DNA of 64,000 bases from Pseudomonadota bacterium (lineage in GTDB: Bacteria; Pseudomonadota; Gammaproteobacteria; Steroidobacterales; Steroidobacteraceae): contig JAFEDT010000016.1 in assembly GCA_018241445.1 (NCBI GenBank), positions 111,860-175,859 on the forward strand, given 5' to 3'. A program made the position numbers and the translations under genes. Shown here piece by piece: positions 8,708-18,646 of the stretch. Numbering within the stretch: the first letter of the stretch is position 1; each line of letters begins with the position of its first letter. The notes beneath the pieces were generated by a model. It saw only the letters and a program-made list of their open reading frames with translations. It had not been told where the DNA came from and searched no databases.

Positions 8708-11700
8708 TCAGCTCTCGTCCTCCACCGCCGCACCGGCAGCGCACCCCCGCCGGCGCATCAGGTAATACGCCGCGGGCAGCACCAGCATCGACAGCAGGGA
8801 TGCGCTGATAATCCCGCCCACCATGGGCGCGGCAATCCGCCGCATGATCTCACTGCCCGTGCCGCTGCCCCACATGATCGGCAGCAGGCCCGCGATGATC
8901 ACCGCCACCGTCATGGCGACGGGACGCACGCGCAGCGCCGCGCCTTCCACGATCCCCTGCGCCAGGTCCTCCGCGCTGCGCAGATGGCCCGCGGCCCCGC
9001 GGGCGGCGACGGCGTGGTTCAGGTAGATCAGCATGACCACGCCGATCTCGGCTGCCAGCCCGCCGAGTGCAATGAAGCCCACCGCCGCGGCAACCGACAG
9101 GTTGTACCCCAGCAGATACATGAGCCAGAAGCCGCCCACCAGCGCGAACGGCACAGTGGCCATGATCAGCAGCGCATCCGCGGCGCGCCGGAACGTGAGA
9201 TACAGCAGCACAAAGATGATCAGCAGCGTCGCGGGCACCACGGCCCACAGGCGCGCACTCGCCCGCGCCAGGTACTCGAACTGACCGGACCAGGACAGCG
9301 AGTAACCGGCGGGCAATTGCACCTCCTGCGCCACGGCCCGCTGCATGTCGCGCACCGCGGAACTCAGGTCCCGCCCGCGCAGGTCGACGTACACCCAGCC
9401 GGACAGGCGCGCGTTCTCGCTGCGCAGCATGGACGGGCCGTCTGCGATGCGCAGCGCCGCCACGTCCGCCAGCCGGATCTGCGCACCGCCCGCGGTGAGC
9501 AGCGGCAGGTCACGCAGCTTCTGCAGCGAATCGCGCAGCTCGCGCGGGTAACGCAGGTTGATGGGAAAGCGCCGCAGTCCCTCCACCGTCTCGCCAATGT
9601 CCTCGCCGCCGATGGCCGACGCTACGAAGCTCTGCGCGTCGGCGATGTTGAGTCCGTAGCGCGCGGCCCGCGCACGGTCGATCTCCACCTCGACATAGCG
9701 CCCGCCGCTCAGGCGTTCGGCGAAGGCCGACGTCACCCCCGGCACCTGCCCGACCGCGCGCTCGATCTGCGCGCCGATGCGATCGATCTCCTGCAGGTCG
9801 GGGCCTGCGACCTTGATGCCGACCGGGCTTTTGATGCCGGTCGCCAGCATGTCGATCCGGTTGCGTGTCGGCGGCACCCAGACGTTGGTGAGTCCGGGCA
9901 CCCTGACAATGCTGTCCAGCTCCTTGACCAGCTTGTCGGGGGTCATGCCCGCGCGCCATTGGTCGCGGGGCTTGAACTGGATGGTGGTCTCGAACATCTC
10001 CAGCGGCGCCGGGTCGGTTGCGGTCTCGGCACGCCCCGCCTTGCCGAACACAGTCGCAACCTCCGGCACGCTCTTGATCAGCCGGTCCGTCTGCTGCAGC
10101 AGTTGCGCCACCTTGCCCGCCGAGATCCCGGGCAGCGCCGACGGCATGTAGAGCAGATCACCCTCGTCGAGGGGCGGCATGAACTCCCCGCCCAGGCGCA
10201 GCAGGGGCCAGGCCGTTACGGCCAGGACCGCCAGGGCCGCGAGCAGCAAGGCCCGCGGGTGCGCCAGGGCGCGCCCGAGCAGCGGTCGATACGCCCTGAT
10301 GAGGGCGCGGTTGAGCGGGTTGCCGGTCTCATCCGCAATACGGCCGCGCACGAGGTAGCCCATCAGCACCGGTACCAGCGTGACCGCCAGTCCCGCGGCG
10401 GCTGCCATCGCGTAGGTCTTGGTGTAGGCGAGCGGGGAGAACAGCCGGCCCTCCTGCGCCTGCAGTGTGAACACCGGCAGGAACGAGAACGTGATGATGA
10501 GCAGCGAGGTGAACAGTGCCGGTCCCACCTGCACCGCCGCATCTGCGATGACATGCCAATGTTCCGCACCGCGCAGTGTCGCCCCGGGGTGCTGGCGCTG
10601 CCAGGCCTCGATATGCTTGTGCGCGTTCTCGATCATGACGACTGCCGCATCGAGCATCGCGCCGATGGCAATGGCGATCCCGCCGAGCGACATGATGTTG
10701 GCATTGACACCCTGGTAATGCATGACCACGAAAGCCATGAGCACCCCGAGCGGCAGCGAGACGATCGCGACCAGCGCGGAGCGCAGATGCAGGAGAAAGG
10801 CGCCGCACACCAGCGCCACGATGATGAACTCCTCCAGCAGTTTGCCCTGCAGGTTCGCCACCGCCCGCCTGATCAGGCCTGAGCGGTCGTAGGTGGGCAC
10901 GATTTCCACCGTGCCGGGCAGGCTCGCCTTGAGTGCGGCCAGCCGGCTCTTCACCGCGTTGATTGTCTCGAGTGCATTCTTCCCCGAGCGCATGATGATG
11001 ACGCCGCCCGCGACCTCCCCCTCACCGTTGAGCTCGGCGATGCCGCGGCGCATCTGGGGTCCCAGCTGTATGCGCGCCACGTCCTTAAGGCGCACCGGCA
11101 CGCCGGCGGCGCCGACCCGCAGCGGAATCGCCCGGAAATCATCCAGCGACTTGAGGTAGCCGGAGGCGCGCACCATGTATTCGGCTTCCCCCATCTCCAG
11201 CACCGATCCCCCGGCTTCCTGGTTTGTTTTCTGCACCGCCTCGATCACCTGGCCGTGCGTGATGTTGTAGGCTCGCAGTCGATCCGGATCCAGGACGATC
11301 TGGTACTGCCTGACCATCCCGCCAAGCGAGGCAACCTCGGCGACGTTGGGCACGGTCTTGAGCTCGTACTTCAGGAACCAGTCCTGCAGCGACCGCAGCT
11401 GCGATAGATCGAGCGTTCCCGAGCGATCCACGAGCGCGTACTCGAACACCCAGCCAACGCCCGTCGCATCGGGCCCGAGCGCGGTACGCGCCTGCGCCGG
11501 CAGTCGCGATTGCACCTGGTTCAGGTACTCGAGCACGCGCGAGCGGGCCCAATAGGGATCGGTCCCGTCCTCGAACAGGATGTAGACAAAGGAATCCCCG
11601 AACATCGAATAGCCGCGCACGGTCTTCGCGCCCGGCACCGACATCATCGTGGTCGCAAGCGGGTAGGTGACCTGGTTTTCGATGATCTGCGGCGCCTGTC

Positions 11701-11863
11701 CCGGCCAGGTCGTGCGGATGATGACCTGCACGTCTGAAAGATCCGGCAGCGCATCGAGCGGGGTACGCAGCATCGCCCAGGCGCCCCAGGCGGCAACCGC
11801 CAGGGCGAGGAGCAGCACCAGGAAATGATTGACGATCGACCAGCGGATCAGCCGCGCGATCAC
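8708..11863 (-). CDS. cusA: Copper/silver efflux RND permease CusA
   Basis: 1051 residues, the size of heavy-metal RND pumps. Twelve transmembrane segments flank two large periplasmic loops. The three methionines that form the metal-binding site of E. coli CusA are present at the same numbers: Met573 (LLYMPS), Met623 (PLEMFE) and Met672 (RIDMLA). The segments [21 protein letters not shown] and [17 protein letters not shown] are also CusA-like. It exports Cu(I)/Ag(I) from periplasm and cytoplasm through the CusCBA complex using the proton gradient. It is the last gene of a minus-strand operon and overlaps cusB by 4 bp. Confidence 0.95.
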   Translation of the reverse strand: MIARLIRWSIVNHFLVLLLALAVAAWGAWAMLRTPLDALPDLSDVQVIIRTTWPGQAPQIIENQVTYPLATTMMSVPGAKTVRGYSMFGDSFVYILFEDGTDPYWARSRVLEYLNQVQSRLPAQARTALGPDATGVGWVFEYALVDRSGTLDLSQLRSLQDWFLKYELKTVPNVAEVASLGGMVRQYQIVLDPDRLRAYNITHGQVIEAVQKTNQEAGGSVLEMGEAEYMVRASGYLKSLDDFRAIPLRVGAAGVPVRLKDVARIQLGPQMRRGIAELNGEGEVAGGVIIMRSGKNALETINAVKSRLAALKASLPGTVEIVPTYDRSGLIRRAVANLQGKLLEEFIIVALVCGAFLLHLRSALVAIVSLPLGVLMAFVVMHYQGVNANIMSLGGIAIAIGAMLDAAVVMIENAHKHIEAWQRQHPGATLRGAEHWHVIADAAVQVGPALFTSLLIITFSFLPVFTLQAQEGRLFSPLAYTKTYAMAAAAGLAVTLVPVLMGYLVRGRIADETGNPLNRALIRAYRPLLGRALAHPRALLLAALAVLAVTAWPLLRLGGEFMPPLDEGDLLYMPSALPGISAGKVAQLLQQTDRLIKSVPEVATVFGKAGRAETATDPAPLEMFETTIQFKPRDQWRAGMTPDKLVKELDSIVRVPGLTNVWVPPTRNRIDMLATGIKSPVGIKVAGPDLQEIDRIGAQIERAVGQVPGVTSAFAERLSGGRYVEVEIDRARAARYGLNIADAQSFVASAIGGEDIGETVEGLRRFPINLRYPRELRDSLQKLRDLPLLTAGGAQIRLADVAALRIADGPSMLRSENARLSGWVYVDLRGRDLSSAVRDMQRAVAQEVQLPAGYSLSWSGQFEYLARASARLWAVVPATLLIIFVLLYLTFRRAADALLIMATVPFALVGGFWLMYLLGYNLSVAAAVGFIALGGLAAEIGVVMLIYLNHAVAARGAAGHLRSAEDLAQGIVEGAALRVRPVAMTVAVIIAGLLPIMWGSGTGSEIMRRIAAPMVGGIISASLLSMLVLPAAYYLMRRRGCAAGAAVEDES

Positions 11864-13224
11864 GGCGTGGCCCCCCTGCGTGCGCTGGCCTTATCCGCAC
11901 CGGGCCGGGCTGCAGGACCCGTCAGCCGCTCGACGGCCGCGGTGAGGCTCGCCTCGGAGTCGATCAGGAACTGTCCGGACAGCACGATTCTCTGGCCTTC
12001 CTGCAGACCCGACAGGATCGTCGTGCGGCCGTCCTGTTCCCGGCCCACCGTGACCTCCGCCACATCGAAACCGCCTCCCTGGCGGGCCACTATCACGACC
12101 GTGCGCGTTCCCGTCGCGATGATCGCCTCACTGGGCACGGTCAACTGCGGTGCACCGGTAGCGCTTGCGAAATCCAGCGTCACATACATTCCCGGCGACA
12201 GTCGATAGCCGGCGTTGTCGACCGCCACGCGCGCCGTGAGCGTGCGCGTTTCCCGGTCCACGTCCGGCAGTACCGCGAGCACACGGCCCCTGAAGGTCAC
12301 GCCGGGCCAGGCCGTGACGTGCACCTTGACACTCGAGCTGCGGTTCACCTCGGAGACCTGTGCCTCGGGGATCCGCGCATTGACCCAGACAGACTTCAGC
12401 CCGTTGATTCGAAACAGGCCCGCGCCCGCCAGGAAGGCCGCACCCTGCCGAACCGGCAGCTCGGTCACCACGCCATCTGTGGGCGCATACACGGTGGTGG
12501 TCGTCGCAGCGGCCCTGCGCGTGCTTTCGATGCGCCGGATGACCGCCTCGGGGACACCGAGCACCCGCAACCGCTCGCGGGCCGCCGCGCGCAGGGCCGC
12601 CGGCGACTGCGGATCCGCATTGAGGAGTCCCGCGTACTGTTGCTCGGTCTCGAGCCACTGCGGCGCCAGCACCTCGGCCAGCGGCTGGCCCCGCCGCACG
12701 CGCTCGAACGGCGCCTTCACGTGCAGCTCCGCGATGGAGCCGTCCACACGCGCCTGCACCAGCTCGAGCAGCCGCTCGTCGAATGCGACCGCGCCAACCG
12801 CCCGCAGCCGCACCGGCATCGTCATGCGCACGGCGATTCCGGTGCGGATGCCGAGATTCTGCACGGTGTCGGGACTGACGCGCACGCCGCCGGCAGCCTC
12901 CGCATCGGCGTATCTGGGCAACAACTGCATGTCCATGTACGGAGACTTGCCCGGTTTGTCGAAATGCTGAGTCGGCTGCATCGGGTCGTACCAGTAGAGG
13001 GGTTTGTCGTGGCGGGGTCCCGTCGATGGGTTCCCGGCGGCCGCGGCGGTTGCGGTGGCCTGCGGGGTTCCGGTTATCGGGGTGGTCGTTGCGATTGCAA
13101 CGGACTGCGCGTGCAGGGCGGCGCTGCCGCGCTGGGCGAGCCAGTAGCCCGCGGCCGCGCCCACCGCGATCAGGGCCAGCGCACCGGGCACGATTGCCGC
13201 AAGCATCCGTCTGGATGAACTCAT
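11860..13224 (-). CDS. cusB: Copper/silver efflux periplasmic adaptor CusB
   Basis: 454 residues. One N-terminal membrane anchor (about residues 10-30) is followed by a low-complexity spacer and a heavy-metal-binding domain at about 77-105, with YWYDPMQP and YMDMQLLP; its methionines match those that carry Cu(I)/Ag(I) in this class. The remainder is a membrane fusion protein with lipoyl/barrel-sandwich and beta-barrel parts. It links CusA to the outer-membrane channel and delivers metal. It overlaps both neighbours by 4 bp, so the three genes are translationally coupled. Confidence 0.93.
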   Translation of the reverse strand: MSSSRRMLAAIVPGALALIAVGAAAGYWLAQRGSAALHAQSVAIATTTPITGTPQATATAAAAGNPSTGPRHDKPLYWYDPMQPTQHFDKPGKSPYMDMQLLPRYADAEAAGGVRVSPDTVQNLGIRTGIAVRMTMPVRLRAVGAVAFDERLLELVQARVDGSIAELHVKAPFERVRRGQPLAEVLAPQWLETEQQYAGLLNADPQSPAALRAAARERLRVLGVPEAVIRRIESTRRAAATTTTVYAPTDGVVTELPVRQGAAFLAGAGLFRINGLKSVWVNARIPEAQVSEVNRSSSVKVHVTAWPGVTFRGRVLAVLPDVDRETRTLTARVAVDNAGYRLSPGMYVTLDFASATGAPQLTVPSEAIIATGTRTVVIVARQGGGFDVAEVTVGREQDGRTTILSGLQEGQRIVLSGQFLIDSEASLTAAVERLTGPAARPGADKASARRGATP

Positions 13225-14543
13225 GGCACTTTCTCCTCTGCCGCCGGAATCTCTGCCGCAGGAACGTCAGCCGCAGTCACCTCGGCCGCGCCGGCCCCAT
13301 AGAAGTAGTAGAGCCGCGCCGCCTGCGTCGCGCGACGGCCGTCGAGCTCGACCTCCTTGAGGCGTTCATCGATCAACTCGCGCCGTGCGCTGAGCACGGC
13401 GGCGAGGTCGCCTTTGCCTGCCCGGTAGCTGATGAGCTGCGCCTCCACCTTTTCCCGGGCCAGCGGCAGGTGTTCCGTGCGCAGGCGCGCGAGCTGGCTC
13501 GTCAGGACTGTGTACTCGGCGAGATCCGCTTCCAGCCGCTGCGTGTGGTCGCGGAACATCGCCTCGCGCGCCGCTTCGACCCGCACCAGTTCCTCACGCT
13601 TCGCTGCGATCCCGGGGTCCTGGCGGGTTCCTGGGAAGATCGGCAGTCCCAGCGTGAATTCCAGTGTCACCATGTCGCTGAAGGCGCTGCCGCGGCGCCC
13701 GTAGGCCAGCTCCACGCCCCAGTCCGGGCGCTTGGCTGCCTGCGCTTCGCGCACCTGCGCCTGGGCCATCTGCGTCATCGGCACGAAGACCGCCAGATCC
13801 GGATGCTCGTGCACGTGGCCGCGCAGCTCCTCGACATCCAGTGTCATCGGCGGCGGCTCGCCCGCCAGTGGCTCATCCCCCGCCGCGCCCACCCAGCGTT
13901 TCAGCATGGCTTTGGCCCCGGCGATCTCGCCGGACAGCTCATCGCGCCGGTCCGCGATGTCAGCCGCTTCCTGCCTCGGTGCCACGATGTCGGCCGGCGT
14001 GCCACGCCCGGCGGCAAACTGTGCCTGGACGGCGGCCGAGAACAGATCATTCTCGCGAGCCAGCTCGTCCAGCACCTTGCCGCGGCGCTCGAGGTAGTAG
14101 CGTTCGAGCCAGGCGACGGCCGCATTGCGCCGCACCGTGAGAATGCTCACACGCCGCTCGGCCTGCGCCTGCCCGACCGCCGCAAAGGCAGCGGCGGTCT
14201 GTGCCTCACGCTTCGCGCGGTTCGGGATGTCCTGCATCATCCCGACCTTACGCATGGTCATGAAGTCCTGCGTCAGACTCCACCGTTCGGAGCCAGTGAC
14301 CGGCAGATTCTCGATGCCGACGGCGAGCCTGGGGTCGGGCAGCCGGCCGGCCGCGATCGATGCCGAGCGGGCCGCCGCGACGCGCGCGCCCTGTTCGGCA
14401 ATTTCCGGCGAGGCCCGGGTCGCGATTTGCAGCGTCGCGTCGAATGTCAGCGGCTCGGCGCGCGCCAGGCTGGACGCGCCCGCGAGGCAGACGCACAGAA
14501 TGAGTTTCAACATGACGACCATCCCACGGTTCGTGAGGCGCAT
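13221..14543 (-). CDS. cusC: Outer-membrane efflux protein, CusC/CzcC (TolC) family
   Basis: 440 residues if the first ATG is used. In-frame ATGs at 14522 and 14513 would shorten the N-terminus and leave a compact signal peptide (MLKLILCVCLAGASSLARA), so the exact start is uncertain. The body has two repeated long helical segments, as in TolC-family channels (ELRGHVHEHPDLAVF, LAEYTVLTSQLARLRTEHL, LISYRAGKGDLAAVLSARREL). It forms the trimeric outer-membrane duct of the tripartite pump. It is first of the coupled cusCBA genes. Assignment to Cus over Czc rests on the adjacent CusA. Confidence 0.9.
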   Translation of the reverse strand: MRLTNRGMVVMLKLILCVCLAGASSLARAEPLTFDATLQIATRASPEIAEQGARVAAARSASIAAGRLPDPRLAVGIENLPVTGSERWSLTQDFMTMRKVGMMQDIPNRAKREAQTAAAFAAVGQAQAERRVSILTVRRNAAVAWLERYYLERRGKVLDELARENDLFSAAVQAQFAAGRGTPADIVAPRQEAADIADRRDELSGEIAGAKAMLKRWVGAAGDEPLAGEPPPMTLDVEELRGHVHEHPDLAVFVPMTQMAQAQVREAQAAKRPDWGVELAYGRRGSAFSDMVTLEFTLGLPIFPGTRQDPGIAAKREELVRVEAAREAMFRDHTQRLEADLAEYTVLTSQLARLRTEHLPLAREKVEAQLISYRAGKGDLAAVLSARRELIDERLKEVELDGRRATQAARLYYFYGAGAAEVTAADVPAAEIPAAEEKVP

Positions 14544-14629
14544 CGCGCAGCGCGGTACGCCGGGGCTGCTGCGAACCGACTACGGCGCGCAGCGGCGCAG
14601 GCAGCAGGCTCAGGAGGCCTGCGGGAGGG

Positions 14630-15010
14630 TCAGAGGGATCGGGGTGGGCGCCACAGTCCGTCCGGACTGCGGGACAGCACAGGCGTGAATGAAGCCGAGA
14701 ATGGCGTGGATCGGGAAATCGCCGGGATCCACACGACGCTCGCGGCCGGTGCGTAGGATTGCGGACTGTTGCAATTGAAGCCCGCCTTGCAGGCCGAGCA
14801 GGGCGCGTTCTTGCCCGGCGCACCCGTACCCGGGTCCTTGCAGGCTGTGCCGGGGTCGGCTTTCCCGGGGCAGCAATCCCCGGCAAGGACCGCGTGGCTC
14901 AGTGCCGCCATCTGCTCCTGGCAGCTGCGGCCGTACGCCAGGCCCGCCATCCCCTGGGCGGGGACCGCCAGCACGGTGACCAAGGTCACCAGCAGTCGCA
15001 GTCTTCGCAT
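14630..15010 (-). CDS. Small secreted cysteine-rich protein upstream of cusCBA
   Basis: 126 residues with an N-terminal signal sequence (MRRLRLLVTLVTVLAVPAQG). The mature protein contains about eight Cys, several in pairs or close clusters (SCQEQ, GDCCPGKAD, ACKDP, PCSACKAG, FNC), followed by a Pro/Ser-rich tail. It lies 86 bp upstream of cusC in the same direction, so it is likely the first gene of the metal-efflux operon. Small proteins of this kind occur beside copper efflux genes in Xanthomonadales. A periplasmic Cu(I)-binding role is inferred from the Cys clusters and context; no family could be named. Confidence 0.65.
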   Translation of the reverse strand: MRRLRLLVTLVTVLAVPAQGMAGLAYGRSCQEQMAALSHAVLAGDCCPGKADPGTACKDPGTGAPGKNAPCSACKAGFNCNSPQSYAPAASVVWIPAISRSTPFSASFTPVLSRSPDGLWRPPRSL

Positions 15011-15091
15011 ATCGGGCCCTATCCTAGCCGGCCGCGCCGGGCCAATCCAGCGAGCCCCGTCACACCCGGGCAGGCTGGCGCAGCAGGATCC

Positions 15092-15502
15092 CTATGCTTC
15101 AGCAAGGAACGGATTTCGGACCGTCACACCGCCGTACTTGCAGCCGTGCTGCATGTCCTCGCTGAGCAACACCTGGCAGCCCGCATCGCTCGCTGCCGCG
15201 ACGATGAGCGCGTCGTAGAACGCGAGCGCGTGGCTACGTGCCAATTTCAAGGCATGGGCATGGATGGCGACGGTCAGAGGCCTCGCAGGTCCGGTCAGCT
15301 CCGCTATGACAGAAAGTGCCGCATCCACTTCAGGCCAGTCCCAGCGCAGTTTACGGCTGACAACGTTGGTGAATTCGTTGAGAACCTGTACGCCTATCGT
15401 GCCTCCGGCCCCAAGCAACTCCTCCGCCCTGGCGCTGCGTCGATCGCCGGCCGCAAAAGCGTAGATCAGTATATTGGTGTCGAAGAAACATTCACCGGTC
15501 AT
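15092..15502 (-). CDS. vapC: PIN-domain ribonuclease toxin, VapC-like
   Basis: 136 residues, normal for VapC. The PIN acidic residues are visible: FFDTNILIYA (first Asp), NEFTNVVSRK (Glu), FYDALIVAAA (Asp) and LLSEDMQHG (Glu-Asp). PIN toxins cleave tRNA or other RNA with Mg/Mn at this site. It follows the antitoxin gene with an 11-bp overlap (15492-15502), the usual VapBC arrangement. The targets cannot be deduced. Confidence 0.88.
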   Translation of the reverse strand: MTGECFFDTNILIYAFAAGDRRSARAEELLGAGGTIGVQVLNEFTNVVSRKLRWDWPEVDAALSVIAELTGPARPLTVAIHAHALKLARSHALAFYDALIVAAASDAGCQVLLSEDMQHGCKYGGVTVRNPFLAEA

Positions 15503-15722
15503 TGGCCTCGTCCCGGTTGAATCGGAATCCCCTTGGCAGCGGCTTTTTCAGGCTGCGCAATCGTTCCAGCGCCCGTTCGCGGCTGCGATCCCGCCCCACT
15601 TCGAATCTTCGCGCTCCGGAGGCCACGATTTCGATCTCGTCCCCGGTTTTCAACTTCAGCGCTTTCACGACGGCGTCGGGCAGGCGGACTGCCAGACTGT
15701 TGCCCCATTTTGCTACGCGCAT
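15492..15722 (-). CDS. vapB: AbrB/MazE-type antitoxin, VapB-like
   Basis: 76 residues with an N-terminal SpoVT/AbrB swapped-hairpin DNA-binding domain (MRVAKWGNSLAVRLP, LKTGDEIEIV). The C-terminal basic, flexible tail should wrap around the PIN toxin. The start at 15722 is preceded by GGGTGA at about 5 bp. It is expected to repress its own promoter, and a perfect 29-bp palindrome lies just upstream at 15732-15760. Confidence 0.88.
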   Translation of the reverse strand: MRVAKWGNSLAVRLPDAVVKALKLKTGDEIEIVASGARRFEVGRDRSRERALERLRSLKKPLPRGFRFNRDEANDR

Positions 15723-15731
15723 ACGTCACCC

Positions 15732-15760
15732 TATGATATACATAATTTATGTATATCATA
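15732..15760. promoter_or_regulatory. Perfect palindromic operator of the vapBC-like module
   Basis: Two 14-bp arms (15732-15745 and 15747-15760) are exact reverse complements around a single central base. The element is almost pure A/T in a GC-rich genome and lies 10 bp upstream of the antitoxin start. It probably combines the -10 region with the binding site for a dimeric VapB/VapBC complex. No experimental support; the assignment rests on position and symmetry. Confidence 0.7.
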
Positions 15761-15945
15761 TATGACCCACTGGAGCGATGCAAGGCGAGGGTATGGGCCT
15801 TGCCGCCCGCTGTCCTGCGAGGCGTTCCGTGACTGGCTCCAGTTCCGTCGGTATGCGGGGCGTTCTGTGCCAATATCAACAGCCCGGCAACGGACGCGAT
15901 CCGCATAGGCTCAGGCCGCCCGCCGGCATCTGCAGGGGGGTGGGT

Positions 15946-16614
15946 ATGGCGCACATCCTGGTCGTGGAGGACGATCCCGCTCTGGCCCGCGGGGTGGCGG
16001 CGCTGCTGCGCTCCGCCGGCCACGCCGTCGACGCGGTTACCCAGGGTATGGCGGCGCTGCAGCTGGTGGAGCGCGAGCCGTGCAACCTCTTCATCGTGGA
16101 CATCGGCCTGCCTGACATTTCGGGCTTCGAAGTCATCCGCCGGCTGCGCAGCCGCGGTGATCGCACCCCGATCCTCGTCCTCACCGCCCACGAGCGCGTG
16201 TCGGAGCTGGTGCAGGGACTGGACCTGGGCGCCGATGACTACCTGGTGAAGCCCTTCGACGCCAGCGAACTCACCGCCCGGGTGCGCGCGCTGTTACGCC
16301 GCAATCACGGCGATCCCAACCCCGTGCTGAACATCGGCGCACTCACGCTCGACCGTGCGCGCGGCACGGCCGAAGTCGCCGGCCGCCCGCTGCAGCTGCG
16401 CCCGCGGGAGTGGGCCGTGCTGGCGTGCCTGGGCGCCCGCGCCGGCGAGGTGGTCGCCAGGAAGGTCCTGCTGTCCGAAGTGTTCAGCTTCGACGACGAG
16501 GTGGCGCCGAACGCCCTGGAAGTCCACATCGCGCGAGTCCGCCGTCAGCTCGAGCCCGACGGACCGGCCATCAAGACCATCCGCGGGCTGGGCTACCTGC
16601 TCGATCGCGCCTGA
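15946..16614 (+). CDS. OmpR/PhoB-family response regulator (TctD-like)
   Basis: 222 residues from the ATG at 15946, which has a G-rich ribosome site just upstream; the frame is open back to 15778 but that part is not receiver sequence. The receiver domain (1-115) shows acidic EDD, phospho-acceptor Asp52 (FIVDIGLP) and Lys102 (LVKPFD). The C-terminal winged helix (about 130-222) carries RPREWAVLACL and HIARVRRQLE. It acts as a cytoplasmic transcription factor partnered with the histidine kinase 36 bp downstream. Similarity to TctD/QseB types is by eye. Confidence 0.92.
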   Translation: MAHILVVEDDPALARGVAALLRSAGHAVDAVTQGMAALQLVEREPCNLFIVDIGLPDISGFEVIRRLRSRGDRTPILVLTAHERVSELVQGLDLGADDYLVKPFDASELTARVRALLRRNHGDPNPVLNIGALTLDRARGTAEVAGRPLQLRPREWAVLACLGARAGEVVARKVLLSEVFSFDDEVAPNALEVHIARVRRQLEPDGPAIKTIRGLGYLLDRA

Positions 16615-16650
16615 AGCGCACCTGATGCGCTCCTGAAGCAGCCGGCCGCA

Positions 16651-18573
16651 GTGTTCCGCTCCTCGATCACCAACTTCATCACGGCCGTCCTCGCCGTGCT
16701 GCTGGCTGGGCTGCTGGTCGCGGCCCTGATCCTCGCGATACGCGACTGGAGCAGTTACCGGGTGGCGACGCGGATCGTCCATCTCACGGCCATCGACCGG
16801 GCCCTGTTCGAAGCCCAGATCAGTGCGCGGGCACAGGTTCCCGTGGACAGCATGGCACTCATCGAACGGGACGACCCCCGCACGGTGATCGAGGAAAGCG
16901 CCCGGCAGACCTCGCGCCTGCTGGCCGCCGCGCTGGCTGCATTGCGTGAGGCGGACCTTGCGGACCGGGCGGCGCTCGAGGCGCGCATCCGTGGCGCAGC
17001 ACTGCGCATGGGCGCACTGACACAGCAGGCCCTCGACCAGGCGGCACTGCCGCGCGCCAGCCGCAGCCTGCTCGCCCTGGATGCCTGGCGCTCGAGCGTC
17101 CACGAGCTGATAGACGCGCTCAGCCTGGCCTCCGCGTCCATCCACGGGATCGTGCGCATTGCCGACGCGCGCATCGGTGAGCTGGTCGAGGTCCGCGAGA
17201 CCGCCTGGGTGATCCGCGATCGCTACGGCCTGCAGTGCTCCGCTCTGCGGGCCAACGTCGAGGCCAACACGCCCCTGAGCACGGCGGTGCGCGACACCTG
17301 GCTCGGCGACCGCGCGGTCTACCTGTCCGCGTGGAAAAGCCTCGACATGCTGCTATCGGAACGCGGCGCTGCCGAGGGCATTGCCGCGGGTGCCGCTGGC
17401 GGGCTGCCGCGCCTTGCATCCGCCGCCCGTGCTCAAACCAGCGCGGCGCAATTGCAGATCGACCGCGTCGCGGAGCAGCTCGGCCGCTCACAGCGCCCGC
17501 CGGTCACCGGTGCGCAGTGGACCAGCCTGTGCGACAGCCCGTTCGCGGCCGCACTGGCGATTGCCCGCGAGGCGCAACGCGCGGCGAGCGAGCGCGCCGC
17601 CGACCTGCGGCGCGCCTCATTTCGCATTCTGCTGGTCGCAGGTGTGGATCTCACGGCAGTCGTCGCTTTCGGCGTCGCGGGCCTGGTGGTCGTACGCCGG
17701 CGCTTCGCCCGGCCGATGCGGCAGTTGACCGCGAGCATCGACCGCCTCAGCCATCGCGACTACGCCCGCCCGGTTCCCGGAACCGACAGCCCCGATGAGC
17801 TCGGCGCCATGGCCATGGCGCTCGAAACACTGCGGCGCGGCGCGCTCGAGGCCGAGCGCCTGCAACTGGCGATGAACCGCTTCACCTCGGATGCATCGCA
17901 CCAGATGCGCACGCCCCTGACCATCCTGCGCAGCCACCTGGCAGTGCTCGAGGCGCTGATCGAGCCGGCACATGCCGGGTACGCCTCCCTGGTCGATGTC
18001 CGCGGCGCCACCGATCGCCTGCAACGGCTGCTGATCCAGCTCCTCAAGCTGGCGCGCGCGGAGGGCGCCCAGTTCGAAGAGGGGGCGGTCTGTGACCTGA
18101 CGGAGGTGGTCGGGGACACCGCGCGCGAGTTCGTGCAGCAGGCCATCGACGCCGGGGTCGAACTGCACTTCGAAGCCGACGGGGCGCCGTGCCTGTTGCG
18201 CGCCAGCCGCATCGTGATTCACGAGATCCTTTCCAACCTGATCGACAACGCCATCCGCTACAACGGCCGCGGCGGACACGTCACCGTGCGCCTGACCCGC
18301 GCGGGTGATGAAGCGGTCATCCTCGAGGTCCAGGACGACGGCCCGGGCATCCCGGCGGCCGAGTGGCCGCGCGTCCTCACCCGCTTCTACCGCATGCAGC
18401 GCGACCAGGCCCACACCGGCAGTGGCCTGGGACTTGCGATCGTGGACTCGCTGGTTGCCAGTCTCGGCGGACGCCTGTCGCGGGTCGCGTCGGCGGACTC
18501 GCGGGGACTGACCGTCCGCGTCGAATGGTCCGGCGCGGCGCTCGCCGCCGATGCCGCCGTGAAAGGCTCCTGA
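16651..18573 (+). CDS. Membrane sensor histidine kinase (TctE-like)
   Basis: 640 residues from a GTG. A transmembrane helix at about 10-30 and a second at about 325-349 enclose an unusually long (~290-residue) helical periplasmic sensor region. HAMP follows (about 350-400), then HisKA with phospho-acceptor His417 in DASHQMRTPL, and an HATPase domain with N-box Asn533 (NLIDNAIRYN), DDGPGI at 562 and GSGLGLAIV. The DASHQMRTPL and LLIQLLKLARAEGA segments resemble TctE-type kinases. The ligand is unknown; the adjacent TonB receptor and carboxylate symporter point to a carboxylate. Confidence 0.92.
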   Translation: MFRSSITNFITAVLAVLLAGLLVAALILAIRDWSSYRVATRIVHLTAIDRALFEAQISARAQVPVDSMALIERDDPRTVIEESARQTSRLLAAALAALREADLADRAALEARIRGAALRMGALTQQALDQAALPRASRSLLALDAWRSSVHELIDALSLASASIHGIVRIADARIGELVEVRETAWVIRDRYGLQCSALRANVEANTPLSTAVRDTWLGDRAVYLSAWKSLDMLLSERGAAEGIAAGAAGGLPRLASAARAQTSAAQLQIDRVAEQLGRSQRPPVTGAQWTSLCDSPFAAALAIAREAQRAASERAADLRRASFRILLVAGVDLTAVVAFGVAGLVVVRRRFARPMRQLTASIDRLSHRDYARPVPGTDSPDELGAMAMALETLRRGALEAERLQLAMNRFTSDASHQMRTPLTILRSHLAVLEALIEPAHAGYASLVDVRGATDRLQRLLIQLLKLARAEGAQFEEGAVCDLTEVVGDTAREFVQQAIDAGVELHFEADGAPCLLRASRIVIHEILSNLIDNAIRYNGRGGHVTVRLTRAGDEAVILEVQDDGPGIPAAEWPRVLTRFYRMQRDQAHTGSGLGLAIVDSLVASLGGRLSRVASADSRGLTVRVEWSGAALAADAAVKGS

Positions 18574-18646
18574 CAGCAATCAAGGCTCATGCTGACCCGA
18601 AGGTCAATCGGAACCGGCCATCCGAGGCCCGTTCGAAGGGGGTCAC

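Noticed and set aside
8435..10882. An 815-codon plus-strand open frame running opposite cusA
   Set aside because: Antisense to cusA, whose metal-site methionines are at the exact expected positions; the frame has His/Arg/Gln-rich composition typical of a shadow.
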